DNA of 64,000 bases, taken from positions 7,525,001 through 7,589,000 of the forward strand of contig CM060467.1 of NCBI GenBank assembly GCA_030544235.1. Reading direction: 5' to 3'. Shown one piece after another: positions 1 to 15,700 of this stretch; within the stretch, counting starts at the first letter, position 1, and each line of letters starts with the position of its first letter. The notes under the pieces were generated by a model, which saw only the letters and a program-made list of their open reading frames with translations, did no database searches and was not told the origin of the DNA. Origin of the DNA: Lepturacanthus savala. Its lineage: Eukaryota; Chordata; Actinopteri; Scombriformes; Trichiuridae. The translations under genes were made by a program, and so were the position numbers.

Positions 1-561
1 AACGGCGTCACAAACCAATCATACCAGTTGGAAATGCTGCTTTTAAAAGGTGTCTGGTTCCACTTCAATAAATTATGATATAATAATATTTAACCCTGAA
101 AGTCGTACAGCGGCATATCTTGCAAAATGCAATGTACACCATTGGCAAACCTAAATGTCATGGTTGGGATGGCAGCAGGTCTGCTGTGATGAAATAACTT
201 TTAAATAATGTAGCAAAAGTGGAATAGAATAAATAGAGGAAGGAAAGATGATAGTGTGAATTCATAGTCATGATTTGAATTAGTTTTGTTTTTTTTCACT
301 GTGATAAATCATTAAAGCACAACCATAACAACCAAAAGGAGATGTTCTTTCTGCTGCTACTTTAATGACAAAATAATTGGGGTTATCATTTCTACCATAA
401 TTGCTTAGCAATTCCCTCAACAAGTATCACAGAGTAAGTGGTCCTTAACTATTTTGTAATTCAAGGTGTCTCACAATAGAGGCCAGTGAGCTTTAGTACG
501 TATCACTGCAGATAATGTGTGCCTCTTGATCCATAGACTAATTTTCCTCTTGTTTTCACAG

Positions 562-744
562 TTCCTGGTGCAGAGAGAAGCTGACCTTTTTGAGGAGAAT
601 GAAAACCACGAGACTCCATGTGACTGCGCAGAGAAGCAGCACCACAAGGAGCTGGCCCTCTGCCTGGAGTCGCAGATGGTCTTCTCTCTTGCCCCCGAAG
701 CAGAGGGCATAGAGGCAGAGTACGCAGCACTCGACCGAAGAGAG
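562..744 (+). CDS. ankib1: ankib1 internal coding exon (linker before RING1)
   Basis: The exon follows a pyrimidine-rich TTTTCACAG acceptor and ends at GAGAG/GTACAG. It reads 61 codons in phase 0, starting [10 protein letters not shown] and containing [13 protein letters not shown] and [12 protein letters not shown], which match the ANKIB1 linker between the ankyrin repeats and RING1. It is the first exon in the window; no start codon is expected here. Confidence 0.9.
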
Positions 745-3700
745 GTACAGAAGCAAAAATACCAAGAGGCAGCGGGTAGACGGCTTTTACTCAACTGGTG
801 TCACTTACAACATACCAGTAACAAGCTTGTACAATGTCCCTGATTGTAACTAATCAGATGCATTCCTAGAACCATCTGAGCAGGTATTCCCTGTAGTCGG
901 ACTGTGAACAAGACTAACCCACAGCTTGCTGACATCTTGCTATTTCTGACAAAAAAAAAACGACAGACATTATCCACTGAGGACTGAGAGACAGGCCTGG
1001 GCTGTTTATTCTATTTTGGGGTCTGAAAAATGAGACTAATTTCCATTTTGTTACCCCGTTAGTTGTTTTGATCCAAGAATGTAGGGGGATTCAATCTCTT
1101 TTTTTTATGTTTTTGTCCAGAAAGTTGTAGAAAGTTTATTTACTTTAACATTTTTAATTTAAATATAACAAATAGCTAAAAAATAAAATAGATCCATTGG
1201 TCTATTTTATTACATCCGTTTTACACAGCACACCTGCAGGTGTGTAATCTTCTGATGATGTGTGATTCTTCATGTTCTGTTTATTCATTCTAAATAGTAT
1301 AAATGTCTGTAGTTAGAAAAACAAATCTAAATGAGCATCCCTAGTTCACAGATTTTTCAGTTGTGTAATATTGGTACTCATAAAAGCTTACAGTACAAAA
1401 CTATTTGAACATAGTCTAGTGTTTGTAATTTAGTTTTGCAAACCAGCCTACCACTTCATATTTCAGATTCTTTGGTTAAAAAACAAAAACACAAACAGAC
1501 TATTCTCACAAAATAGCATGCCAAAGGGCATGTGACTCGTACCATTATCAGTCTGTTAGCTCATTGGGCTGGCTTAGTCATGCGTGAGCAATTGTGTATT
1601 CGATGTGCTTTTAATATTTCTATTCTATTCCTCACTTTGCCCCATCTTTGTTTCTACTCCTAACTCTATTCGTTCTATTTCTTGCCTCTCTCTTGCCTTT
1701 GTTGTCTCTGTTCTCTCCTCTCCTCTGGCCTCCTCTAGCTGTATGAGGGCCTGCGACCTCAGGATCTACGAAGGCTGAAGGACATGCTGATAGTGGAGAC
1801 GGCTGACATGTTGCAGGCTCCACTCTTCACTGCAGAGGCACTTCTACGTGCCCATGGTACATTAAACACACAGTCGAAGTATGACGTTGGCTAGTCCTTT
1901 TTAGCACTGAGTATTACAATTCACAATTTCTAAAATTCAATATTAAAACAATATTCACATATTGTTTTATATATATTAATCCTTTTCTTTTAAAGAAAAC
2001 ATTTATTGAGAGATTAATTTTCATTAATTTTAATTTCACATGAACTTCATGCACCACTCCTTCAGTCTCTCCAGAGACTTCCTCACAGTCAAAACGGCAA
2101 GATTTCAACATTTGCCAACAGCCATTGTTATCTAAAGGAATTTCACTTGTATTGCTTTCACTGGAGACAGTGTCACATTGGAGATGAAGGCTTTGAATGC
2201 TAATTTAGTGGCTTGTCTTTTCCACTGAAAATGTAAGGAAGTACACTTGTCCATCTGAAAATGACACATTTTTGGCATATAATGTAAAGTATGGGACTTT
2301 GAGTTTGGAGTTACACTATAACTATACATCTATTGTTACAAAGCTTGAGAAGGTATGTGTGTAATGCATCCACACAATAAACCTGTACAAATGTACACAT
2401 TTACACAGCTCAGCTTTTATGAAGTAGAGTACACTATGTATGAATCTGTCCAGTCAAATTTAAGAATTCAAATCAATTACCATACCATGATAATAGGATA
2501 ACCCCCACTATTTTCAGGACTCATTTTTTGGAAAAAAATGTACAACTGGGATTAAATTACTTCAATAAATATGTATAGTTGTATTGTTTATCTTATGTTT
2601 GCGTTCCCGCTTCATGTCACCTCTGTTTGTTGCTTTTAGATTGTCATTTTAAGACAAATATTAGATATCCCCACTTTTTCAGACACATTATCAGAAGAAA
2701 AAAAAACAGGACCAACACAGTACTACCTAGATTTATGAATCAAACAAAGCCTTTTAAACTTTGGAGAATGAAAATAGAATTGAGGAATTTTGTCATTGTT
2801 TTGTCATAGTTTCATCAAATGTTCAAAAACATAGTTATTTGATTTAAAGCCTTTTTAAAACCATAATCCAGTTAATTTATCTTGGCTCGATTACGTTAGT
2901 AGAGGAGTTAGAAAAATATGTCACAGTTTTCAATTCTTCTCTGATTCAGTGGGCTGAGAGGCTGTTTTTGAGCTGCCTGTGCTACATATGAGACATACTT
3001 TTGGGAGCTTAGAGGGGAGAGATTGACCCCAGAATGGTGCTATATTTATTCACCTCCATCTTGGGAATTTTACTATCTCTCTAAAAGAGACAGGCCATTT
3101 CAGGATTTCTGTTAATCTCCAGGAGAATGTCTTTTGGACTTTTTTGTGAAAACTTTCACACGGGCAGATATTTCTGTCTTAGTCTTTTACCAGCGTTCTT
3201 ATCACATTTATTGCTTGCCTGTATAACTGCCTCCCTGTCAGTCAGTATGTGATTCTGACAATTTGTATTTCTCAAGCAAAGTTTTTATATTAACACAAAA
3301 TGTGGAGACTTTTTAATTTAATGGCTGCATGAAGATAGGGTCATTCTCATTGATAAGTTTTAATTGAATGGAGACAGGGAAAATTTCATTATCTAAACGA
3401 GGCCAATTAGGGTCTGAGGCATATTTTGGTGGTGAAACGTGTCTGGAGGCTGATAGTGGCCCATTTGCACAGTTGACCGGGTCATGTTCCTTATTCTAAC
3501 AGGAAATTTAGACTTGGGCACAATCCAATACATTGAATATTTATACTGAAGAGCTCTCAAACCTGTTCTGCTGCTAATGTCAGATTGGACAGCTATTCTA
3601 AAACAGAAACCCAGATGGCAGCAGGTCTATGTTGTTGTTTGGAAGGTTTTGCTTGTAATGTTACAACTTGAGTGGGATTTTTTTGGAATTTGGTGTATTC

Positions 3701-6700
3701 ACCATTGTGTTTATCAGTACTAATAAATCTTTACAGGATGGCCTAAGGATATACATGTTTGCACAGTTCATATTTATTTTTAATGGATTATGAAGTACTA
3801 TCACAAAATACACTGTTTTGTTCCTTTAATGCTCTTGTTATCCAGTAATTCTAGATCAGTGCTGCTATTTTTTTCAGAGGCTTTGTCTAACAAGCCCTGG
3901 CCTGTGAATATGTTGGTTTACCACATAGCTTAAAAATCTGGGTTGTGATAAAAGATATGATGTGAGGAGTATTTGTTGCTTCACAAGGTCAATCCAAATA
4001 TACATTCTATTAACTAGTTGGTTGACTGACTGGCCTATTACTACATAATCCTACATATTTTAAACTTGCATAAAAACAAACATCTTAAAAACACTGGCCA
4101 TGCCCATGTCTGATGGTTACCAGGTGATGTACTAATTAAAAGGCCTCCAGCATTTCATAAATAGTCAAGCCATTTATTATACTATAATCTTTCTCTTTAA
4201 TATTTCTGGATTTCTTTTGTGCCTTAGACTGGGACAGAGAGAAGCTCTTAGAGGCTTGGATGACCAATGCAGAGGAATGCTGCCAACGCTCAGGGGTACA
4301 GATGCCCAACCCGCCTCCGAGTGGCTATAACGCCTGGGACACCTTGCCCTCACCTCGGACACCACGCACCACCCGTTCCTCCATTAGCTCCCCAGATCAA
4401 ATCAGCCTCATCCCTACTGATGAGGCGTCTTCTCTGGTGAGACACACCTTCAGGTCACCTCCTACCAATGTTCGTCAAATGAATAGAAGAAGAAGATAAA
4501 TGAAAATTGAGATTGTCACAAAATAGGTGCTTAGTCTAATAAGTAATGTATGTAAATGAAAAAATAGGGCTCTAACAATGCTGCATTGGGTGAGTCTAAT
4601 TTTGACCAAGCAACAGCACCAACTCATTTTTAGTTTTCAGAAATTTTAGGTTAATAAATTTGAGAAAATTTTAAATTGCAGTTACAGGTGTGGTAGATGA
4701 GAACATCATTTTAATGATGGTCGTTCAACTGTTTAACGCAGAGTAGCATGGTATAGGGTACAATGTGTAGTTCTTAGCAGCATCTAGATGTCACTAAATC
4801 ATAAACGCTGGACCTTTAAAATACAGGACACAAAGCCCCAATGAGCTGCTATAGCAGCAAGGGTAAAAGATAGCATGGAATCACACCTACCAATAGTAAC
4901 TCGCTGTGTACCCATGAAAACTCTATGTCATGGATTATTTAAATCAACCATATCTGTGTCCATGAATTCATTCAAGTGTTTCTGTTAAATTAAAAAAAAA
5001 AACATAGAGAAGCTTTCCACTTTCTGCAGATTAATGTGAAAACAACCTTTCGGTGTCAAGCTCATACATTATTCTGCACAATGAATCTCATACATCCAAT
5101 TGTAGGAACAGAAAGAAATGTTTTTGAGTGAAGGGGGACTTGTCTCAACCAACTGTAGTTTGTAGTAAGTGCCACAAGATGGCAGTAGCTACGTTTTCAG
5201 TACCATATGGGACCTCTGCAAGTGACCGAATTTTTCACCACACAGTAGAGTAACAAATTTGATGTCAAATTGAGAGAGAGAGAGAGAATTTTGCTATATG
5301 TGGAGTAAATTTCAGGAGAGAAAGCTGCAAGGCACTTTGACATTGACCTGAAAAGAATCAGGTACTGGTAAAAACGGTAGTGAACTCCTCTTGGCTGACA
5401 GTAGGAGGACACCAAATTAAATAATGGCCCCTCTTTAATATAACCTGCTTCCAATGAAGGCCTTTCTCTGCAGTTGAGGTATTTAAAGGCCCTGGCTACT
5501 ATTTAAGGACATAAAATATTTGATTTATGTGTCCATCCCAGGACAGTTGAGGTTTTAAAGCTAAATCATTTTATCTACCGTATTTAAATTCGAAAGATAA
5601 AAATTCCAGCAACTCTTGTAGTATAAAATAACTAATATTTTGTTGGATCAGTATTTCAGCTTGTGGCCTTCAGGCATGAAGCCATACTTGAAATCAAATT
5701 AAGTTTGTTCTTCAATGTATGATTTAATTTAAAGACTATACCGACAATGGATACACAGTGATACACTTGGTAAGCACTGATACATTCACTAAATCTAAAG
5801 TCTAAATATCATTAGTACGTGTTACTGTAGATGTTTTAAATATTTTTTGTATTATTTGATAAAAATCAGGATGTCCCAGCAGAGGTCCAAAAGGCAAAGT
5901 TGGCTCTCATGTCAGCTTTTTAGTATTAGTGAGTCAAAAATATTATTCATGCCTGTTGTGATTCATTTTCTTGTTGGTTGCACACAGACTGATCCACTAG
6001 CTGAGAAACCTAGAGTTGGTCCCTGTTTGTTGGTTTGTTTTTTTTGCATTGTTTTGTAAAAATGGGATGTAATTGAATCTGGATAGTATTTGAAAATTCT
6101 ATAAACATTAATGGTGGCTGAACTATGTAATCATTTTTGTGTTCTATAAAACCAGTGGCAGTGTTTCATACTGTACTGTTTTGTTACCTGACATTGGTAA
6201 CCTGGGAAAATCAACTGGGTATCTCAAAAGTTTAGTCTTAGAGGAGCTGTGATTTATTCTTTGGTGGATGTTTCGGTCCATAGTGTCTTGGCTTGTGAGC
6301 TTACTTGTTGATAGATGGTAGCTCAGGATGACAGACTCCATTCATCAATTACTTTGATAAATCATACGTTAGGGTTGTCAGACAGTATCTTTTGTTGTGG
6401 CCCCTAAAAGGTGTGTCTTGAACTGCACTGAGCCAATCGACCGGGTCTACTCAAGGGCCCATTTAAAGGTTACAGTTGATTATGTCACATTCTGCTCTTT
6501 CACAAATCAATACTTACATTGTTAAAGTACACTGCCTCCTTTATGTCTTTTGTGAGGGTCAGTCTTTCACTCACTAACAAGGCCAGTATATGTGGCTGTA
6601 CTGTATGTGTTTGTGTCTCAAGTCGGAGTGTGTGTGTGTGTGAGTGTGTGTGTTTGTGTATAATTTCGTTGTTCAGCCACGTTGTTAGAGGTTAGCCTGC

Positions 6701-9700
6701 ACTGGGTTTTTTGTACTATTGTATTTGGTTACACAATCACATATCAACTTAATAAGGGCATAACTTTCCCTGCAATTTCATTCCTTTGAATATTAAAAAG
6801 CATATAAAAGCATTACAAATATAAAAAATTAATTTAAGAAGTGATTGAGTAAAATAATGCATGAATTATAATTGAAGGCTTTTAAAAATTGTGCCACAGA
6901 GTTTGAAGATTTATTGTGAAAAGTGTCTTACTTGTGAGGTGCTATTTATCTTCAGAGACAGAATGCAACGTGGGGACTAATATTACCTCCTTTTGTCTCA
7001 CAGTGTGGTATATGCATTTCTTCCATCTCCGTCTTTGAAGAACCCGTTGACATGCCCTGTGGCCACGAGTTCTGTAGAGCATGCTGGGAAGGGTATGTCA
7101 TATTTATATATTTGGCCTGTGGATTGGCTTTAGATGCTCCTTATTCACTTACGCTGACTTACTTTTGCTTTTGTATGTATATATCCTCAGGTTTCTCAAT
7201 CTAAAGATCCAAGAGGGTGAAGCCCACAACATCTTCTGCCCAGCCTATGACTGCTATCAGCTAGTGCCTGTGGAGGTCATAGAGAGTGTGGTTTCTCGAG
7301 AGATGGACAGGCGCTTCCTCTTGTTTGACATCAAGGTAGAGAGATGAAAGGAATGGACACTTACCAATTTCTATAAAAAATTGGTATTCAATACAGAAGA
7401 GTGAAATTATCTTGTCAACTAGAAAGATAAGGACATGATTCCTGCAGTTTAGCTTCAAGGCAAAGAAAAAAGATTACACTGTCTATAGACAGTGGGTGAC
7501 TGATATTGGAGGGTATAAAGGGGCAAACATTTATGAGAGCAGAGAGATACTCTTAGACTTGAAACGTAAGCTATTCAGTAGAATTTAAAAATAATAATGA
7601 ATGGCCTCTATTTGAAAACAATATTTTTTTGTGTTTACTCTAGTTTATCTTAAATGTGAGTATGTTTATTCTCTCTATCTGTTCTATATAAATGTGTGTA
7701 ATACACATTTCAAATAATATACCTACAGTTGTGTATAAAATAATAGCAATAAAAATCTGAGCAAAGCTAAAGTCCTTATTATATTATAAAGTAAAACGTG
7801 TCAAGAAAAAATTATATTAGGCTGTTCAAAGAAATATCAGTGTCTGCATTTTTCTTTACAAACTCAAATATTTACTGTATAGAATGACAAATGATCAAGA
7901 TTTTGCATTCCTGTGAATCACAGAACTAATATTTAGCTAAATATTAGTCCAGTGATTCACAGGAATACTAAATCCTGAAGAACACAACTGCATGTTATAT
8001 ATTATGTTTTCGTTTGAGTTGCCATAGAACCATCCCCATGGTCTCACTTAAGGTGCACATGCATTAGATTGAGCCATTTAAAAAAATTCTGGTAGAAGAT
8101 TGGATTACTTTTAAAATAAGGCAGCACTCAAAGACTGTTATAGTAACTGATGGTATGGACTCAAAAAAGAAAAGATACACATTGTCTAGACAAGTATATA
8201 TGATTTCATTTGTTTGATTCTTGATTTTTTTAGCACAATGTTTATAGGTGATAAAATCTGTGAAATTGGATTTTTAAATAACAGAGTAGACCTAAAATAC
8301 ATTTATTTAATAGATTATTGCATTATTGATTGATTTGTGTCTTATTTGTTATTCTGCCATCAGGCATTTGTGGAGAATAATCCAGCAATCCGCTGGTGTC
8401 CTGAGCCAGGGTGTGAACGGGCAGTGCGACTGAATACACAGGGCCCTGGAGCATCAACTGCTGATCCTCTTAGCTTTCCACTACTTAGGGCCCCTGCAGT
8501 AGATTGTGGCAAGGGGCACCTCTTTTGCTGGTTGGTAATCAATGCTACTCCATAGATATATGAGAAATGTTTTACAGTAGCTTCTAGAAGGCACAATTTG
8601 GATGTGCTACAGCACCATCTTGTCCTCCCGGTGACTTCTGGGATAGTGTAGTGTGCTTCACTTGCACACTACAAAATATGACTGGATGTAGAAAACCATC
8701 AGGCTACTTTCGCCTACCCGCCTACTAAGGTATTCTGACATTGTAGATAATAGGTTACTAATAATAGGTGGTTAGTTGCCGGTTTCATGACAGCTTTTGT
8801 TTTAGAATAGTAATAATCTATTTTACTGAAAACAAAACAGATATGAAGAAAAGAACATTTTTTTATTGGTATGGGTAGAAAAACTGTACAAACATCAGAG
8901 GTGTGTTTGTCCAGATCTGTGTATGTTTGATTAAATGCAGCCATTTTTATGTCATTCATTTACATACACTACCCCAAAAATGTCAACTGTGAAAATTTTT
9001 AACTAATGTAAAAAAAAGATATGAAGTTCCCAGGTGCACTGTGAAATGTACATCTGTGAAATGGAAAAAGTTTGAAATCACCAAAACTGAACAGAGAGTT
9101 AAATAGCTAGGAAAGAAGTGGGGCCAAATAAGAATCCAATGGACACTTTCGCAGAGAGTTCTGAAGCTCTATTGGGAAACATTTCTTCACCTAGCAGCAT
9201 TCCGACTCTATTTCTAAATGAAAGAGTGGCTAGATGGAAGCCAATTCAGAGTAAAAGGTCGATACAATGACAGCCCACCTGGAGTTTGAAAAACAGCACT
9301 TCAATAAATCTGGCAGTGAAGTAAAAGATTTCCTCATCTGAAAAGGATTTCCTCATCTAGGGAGAACGATTAGGTGAAAACCTGGTATCACTCATGAAAA
9401 CAGACATTACCACTCTTTATACAAACAGTCAAAACTCCTCATGCAAAAACTTGCCATAACATTCCTTTGACTTAAATGGTTAAATATTTAACTATCGGTG
9501 GAATATGTGCATATATAGGTGGATAAAAAACAAACATATTTAGTCGGTTGTTTCAAACACTAAACATTTTATATTTTCTGATAATTATGCTGTATATACA
9601 CTTGAATGCTATATTTAAGCGTCTGTCTTATGTATATGTTTGTTTTCTTGCATACCTTACTTGAATATTTCTGTTTACACACATTTGTAAATATGTTCTC

Positions 9701-12700
9701 TCTCTCTCTCTCTCTCTGGCTTGATAGCATGCTCATGAGGGAAGAGGCCAGATGCTGTGTAGTCTGCCACCTTTTTTCCTCTGTATTCATCCATTCCAGC
9801 ACCCTGCAAAATGCCCCAGCAGTTACCATACCTCACTGCACTTCACTGCGCTATCCACTTCCTTTAAAAAGTATCCCCTAGGCTCACTTGTCAGGTTCAC
9901 TCGAGAGTTCATTTGACATGACATTTGTTAATGTAGCTGGATGTAATACAGGTTCAACTTGTATCGTTTTGACATGAGGAAGCCTTTGTTTGAAAGGCAG
10001 ATATTACCAATGAATGGTGGTTGACAGTTTTGACAATATCTCTGACAGCATTGCATGATTGGTGTCTTCATCATTTGCTCTATTTCTATGTGTAGCCAAG
10101 AGACAGAATGCTTGCTTTGAAGAGTTAAAGGTCCCATATTGTGAGAGAAGTGAGATTTGAATTGCTTTTTGATTTTATTATTATATTGTTTTATAAATAC
10201 TGACCCATGTTTTAAAACACAAAATCTTGTTAGTTGTAAGTACAATATGGGAACTTTAATTACCTTCATCAAGGAAATAATGTTTTAGATGACTTTGTCA
10301 GCAAAATGCCTCAAAAAGCATTGGGTGGATTTTCTTCAAATTTTCAGTGAATGTTGGGAATGGTACCATGAACGGATGATTCAATTTTGGTATTGATCTG
10401 GAAGAAATCCTGGTTTTTGGATCACTTCGATTTTTTTAATGTTTGGTAACATTGTGGTAAATGGATCTTGAACAGGCGCCATCATTTGGAGCCACCTGGT
10501 GGTAAAAGCTTGCACCTGCATACTATCCGACAACAATGTTGGGTGGGATTCACAATATGTTTGGTGGAGATCTGCACCCTCAGAGTGCTTTTCTAGCTTC
10601 ATCTGTCTTCAATATGTTATCTGTGCCTGTCTGTGTGTATTCAGGGAGTGTCAAGGTGAGGCCCACGAGCCCTGTGACTGTGAGACCTGGAAGCTCTGGG
10701 AACAGAAAATTTCAGAGATGAGACCTAAGGAATGTGAGTATTGATATTAATTTTCTAGGTGTAGCTTTCTTTCAAATTTGCTGGTCTGTTTCAGAGATAG
10801 TTTTGAAGAGTAATTACACCGTAATTACAACAGTATTTTTATGTGTTTTAAATTTCAACTTGCTCAGTCTTTTTGCCAGAAGAATTAAGATCATGCTACC
10901 TGGTGGTAAATTGTTATAATCAAAAGGCAACTCATTTACTTGCCCAGATTTTTTGGTATGCAGTCAAGTGATTGATTTGGAGCTAAATTGCCTGGGTCTC
11001 AACCGCAGTAATTACAAACCGTTGAGCACTAAGCCAATTAAAATTCACCATGTTGATGATAAATTATTAATTAAAATGAACAACCCACTCACTGAGAGTG
11101 TGCAATGTTTAGAAGAAGTAATTGCTCTGTGGACAATCTAATAGATGATTTAAGATGGCACAAGTCTCTCTAAACTGCCACTTCATTGATGTGACAGTTG
11201 AAAGATAAAAGCAATTATTTTGTTTTGGATCTTCCCCTTCGTTTTCTTTAGATTCTGTTTTATCTTGGCATTTAAAACAGCACATCGGGGTGCTATGATA
11301 ATAGCCAATTATTCTGTTTGTGTGCATGTGCGGGGTGGGTGGGTGCATGAGCATCTCGGGAGATGTTAACAAAATATATAAGCAATACACATTAGTCAGG
11401 CAGGGCAGTTTCCCCCTCTGTGCAGTGGTCTGTTTAGACATCGTGGTAATAGCCATTCTCATTCTGTCTCATTATGCCTTTATTTGTTTTGTTTACCTCC
11501 CCCTCCTATTGAAGTGGCTGGTGTGACCGAAGCTTACGAGGATGCAGCCAACTGCTTGTGGTTGCTCAGTAACTCCAAATCCTGCGCCAATTGCAAGTCC
11601 CCAATACAGAAAAATGAGGGCTGCAACCACATGCAGTGTGCTAAGGTAAGTTAGTTTGGGAGGTAGGGAAATTACACATGTATGCACAGCATCACACAAA
11701 GAACAGGCAGTCGATTTATTTTGATTAATGGGGGATAAAAAAAAAAAAGCATATTGCAGTTTTAATAAAACAACAACAAATGTGCTTGATTCTAACACAG
11801 TATTTTCAATAATGTTTGGATAGTTTTAATCATAACATCTTCTGAGAATTCACCGAGGGCAGCCTCCAGCGCAAGACCATCAGTTACAGTTTGCTACTCT
11901 TTTTGTAGATTGTATGACAAAATTTAATATACAGAGGCACTGCAACCATTTCAAGATAAGCCTCCGTTTTTATTGCTCTAATTTTTAAATAATTTATTAC
12001 AGAGAGGGTAGGAATTGGTGTATGCGTGATACACACCATGCTATGCAATGCTACCATCAGAATATATAGTGGGTGACATGTATAGTAATGAATATCCCAA
12101 TAAATATCACAGAATTATCTTGCTATCAATGTGTCATTTCTGTATTTATTAAGTTATGTACCCAAGCATTCAAAATTGTATAATAAAAGGTTAAACTTAT
12201 GTTAGGTTAAACTTGTGTTATGTTGATTATAAATCAACAGAGTTTTGATTTGCTGAAACCAACAGTAAAACAAATCTTAAAAAACATTCTTCAAGAAAAA
12301 CCCCCAAACAAAAACGGCAATAAGGTAATCCCACAACAAAGACGTAGGAATAAGTTAAATGATTAACAATGTGATAGTTAATCAACTTACTTCTGGTTGT
12401 TATTCAGAAACTCAGAAAAGCTAATTATGTATTTTAGGGTAGATTTTGTTGTGTTTTATCACTCACAAATGTTGAGTCATATAGAGGTGACTGAAATAGA
12501 AAAGGATATACTGGTGGAGGGGACAGAGTGTGAGACTGATAAGCAGAGTCGTGTTGCTCTGTTACTATTGCTGTTGCTGGAGGGCAGACCATGAAAGGAG
12601 CATGTTACAGTCATATAGCCAGACTGCTTTTGTCTGTGTGACAGCCCTGTCACTGTCTCCATCCTGGTTAAAGAGGCTGACTAGAGATTGAGATTAGTTT

Positions 12701-15700
12701 GGGAGGAATGGAACAGCTTTCACAAGCTGAGAGGCCACAGAGAGCCCTGCTTCGTGACCTGTTATTACTTGGTAAGAAATGGCTTTACTCTAGTTGCTTA
12801 GAAACACAAGACTTAGTGTTGCCAAGGAACATTTGTCTTTTATTGTCATTTATTTTCCTTCAGTGTTTCTCCATTTGTTTTTAAAGCTTAAGTCTCTCAC
12901 ATGCTGTCTTTTTTTGTATGTCTGACCTTACTGTTATCCACCCTCCAACACTTTTATTTGTTATTGATTATTTTCTGAAGTGTCATGTAGGCCTAGTTCC
13001 AAGACAACATGGGTCTCAGCCTTTGGGGTTTTGCGTTGCTTTGGCTAACATATCACCCGCAGGAGTGCTTGTGGCATAGGGAGAGAAATCACTTATTCCT
13101 AAATAGGCTGCGAATTGGAGTGGCTGTAGTGTTTTGTTGTTCTACAATACCCGAGTGCCTTCTAGTGGCAGCAGGCTACATGAAATTCAACACAAGCTTC
13201 AAACAATGCCATTTATTAAAAAAAGAGCAAATTGGAGAGAAAGGTTGGGTAGAAAATTAAGATCGAGATGAGACACAACAGGTAAGTAGATCTTGAGTCC
13301 TGGTTTTCTGATTCTGACTCTTGAAACCATCCTTCACCCTTCAAAGCAGTCAAGGGATGTAAAAATAGATTCTTCATTAAAACCTGCTGATGTAAAACAA
13401 ATCTTTTCTTCTTTCACATCCTAAATGGAGAACAATTTTAGTTATCTTCACATACTGTGACATGGTAACTCTCCATTGCTATTTTTTTTGGATGGTATAA
13501 AAAAGTAAATGACATCAGTGTTTCGCGATTCAGTTTCTGATGTTACGTCGACCAGAACAGTCAATCAATCATCTTCAATATCCACTTATTCCTCATTAGG
13601 GTCACAGGAGTCTGCTGGAGCCAATCCCAGCGCATTACGGCGAGAGGCAGGGATACACCCCAGATGGTCACCAGCCTATCGTGGGGCGCACACATCGATC
13701 ACTCACACATTCACACCTACGGGCAATTTAGAGTCACCAATTAACTTCAGCATGTTTTTGGACTGTGGGAGGAAGCCGGAGTACCCAGTGAAAACCCACA
13801 CAGACATGGGGAGAGTTGGTAGCCTAAACATTAGAGAAGTGAGGTTCTGACCAGAATGTTGCCATTTTGATCCACGGACCAGCAGGATAAAATCTCCAAC
13901 CACTCCAGTGGAGCTGCTCAGTGGCTGGCAGATCACACTATTGTTGTACTGGGCAGCTTCCAGGTGTCAATGTGATCAGGTTATTTCTATAAAAGAGAGC
14001 CTTCCTCTCAGTGAAACTCCTCTTAACATTGTATGTGTGTGTGTGTGTTTTTCCTATTCTCTTCTTGTAGTGTAAGTATGACTTCTGCTGGATCTGTCTG
14101 GAGGAGTGGAAAAAGCATAGCTCAACCACAGGAGGCTACTATCGCTGCACCCGCTATGAAGTCATCCAGCAGGTGGAGGAGCAGTCTAAGGAGATGACTG
14201 AAGAGGTACGCATATAGACAAGCACCCAATCCATGTTGGGTTGAATTCATTTGTTGTTGGACTCACTTCTATATCTCAGCTATCCCTCTTATGGTACTAA
14301 ACAAACTCAAGAAGCACATTGGCAGCAGATAGCTGTCCCATTTCCAAAATTAGACATCACTGAAAGAATAGTGACCAGATAGTTTTGAGTGGTCACAGCT
14401 GTTACTGTCACAATACATGCACTATGTTTAGACTTTTGATCTCAATCACTTCCACCTACCTTCATCAAATTTAAAAAGAGGTTAATTCACATTCCTCATA
14501 ATCACTAGTACTGATTTAACCTGCTGCACTCCTCCTTGGATAATCTCAACCAGAGTCCCAACACTTTATTCTGTGAGGGGAACAACATGCTCAGTACCTT
14601 ATTAACCGTGACTGGTGTCTCATCATGGTTTTGCAGGCAGAGAAGAAGCACCAGAGCTTTCAGGAACTCGATCGCTTCATGCACTACTACACGCGCTTCA
14701 CGAACCACGAGCACAGCTATCAGGTAAACAGGGCTGGTTTTACCTTCCAATGATGTTTGTTTTGCATAGTGTACAGACACTCGAGCAGTGAATGTAGAAA
14801 GTGGGAACTTGTCCTCCATTGTAAAATGCATATTCTGTATTGCATTATATTTCTGTATAATGTACAAGTAGTAGTAGCTATAACATTACTGGAAACTGAC
14901 CTACTGAAACTACCTATCTGATTGGTGCCTTAATTTAAAGTAGGCTGTGCACACATTTGCTCACTGTTGTAGCCTCATATTATGGAATTCTTAAATTGTT
15001 TTGGTCAGGCAGGCTTTTCAAGCATTTTTGTGTCAAGTTTAAACAGCTTCTGTCTCCCTCACTATAGTTGGAGCACCGACTGTTAAAAACAGCCAAAGAG
15101 AAGATGGAGCAGCTCAGTCGGGCCCTGAGTGGAAGTGAGTGTACAGTCTGCCATAACATTGTCAATCTTTATTACACATCTAGATGTGTCTTAATCTAGT
15201 CCTCTGATATTGAGCTTTGGGAAATAAGAAGGAGGGAGCCACAACACAAAGATATTTTAATAATGTATTAATGACAGTTGTTGTAGTTATTATTCAGCAG
15301 GCATGTCTTAGTTACAGGAAAGCTGTACTTTGTGATTAAGCTTTGTCTGGAGCACTTTAAACCCCCATCTGTATAGGCAATTACATCCTATTTAGCGTAA
15401 CACTCAATCTAAGGCTCAATGCATAAGTCCACCCTCCGGACAAGAGCCATCGTGGACTTTACAGGCCTGACATGTTCACTGTCATCACATCAAGTCTGTG
15501 AGGGCACTGGTGTGCGAGGGGATACAAATGTGTTATTGGGACATGAGACCTTTAGTGTTTCTATGGAGATAAATTGAAATTCCTGACCCAATAATTCATT
15601 TTAAAGTGCTTTTCTGAACACCCCCTAATGGTTTTGATACATGCACATCTTCTGCTCAACAAATCTCATCTGAATGTTCACTGAGATTTTCCCTTTATAT

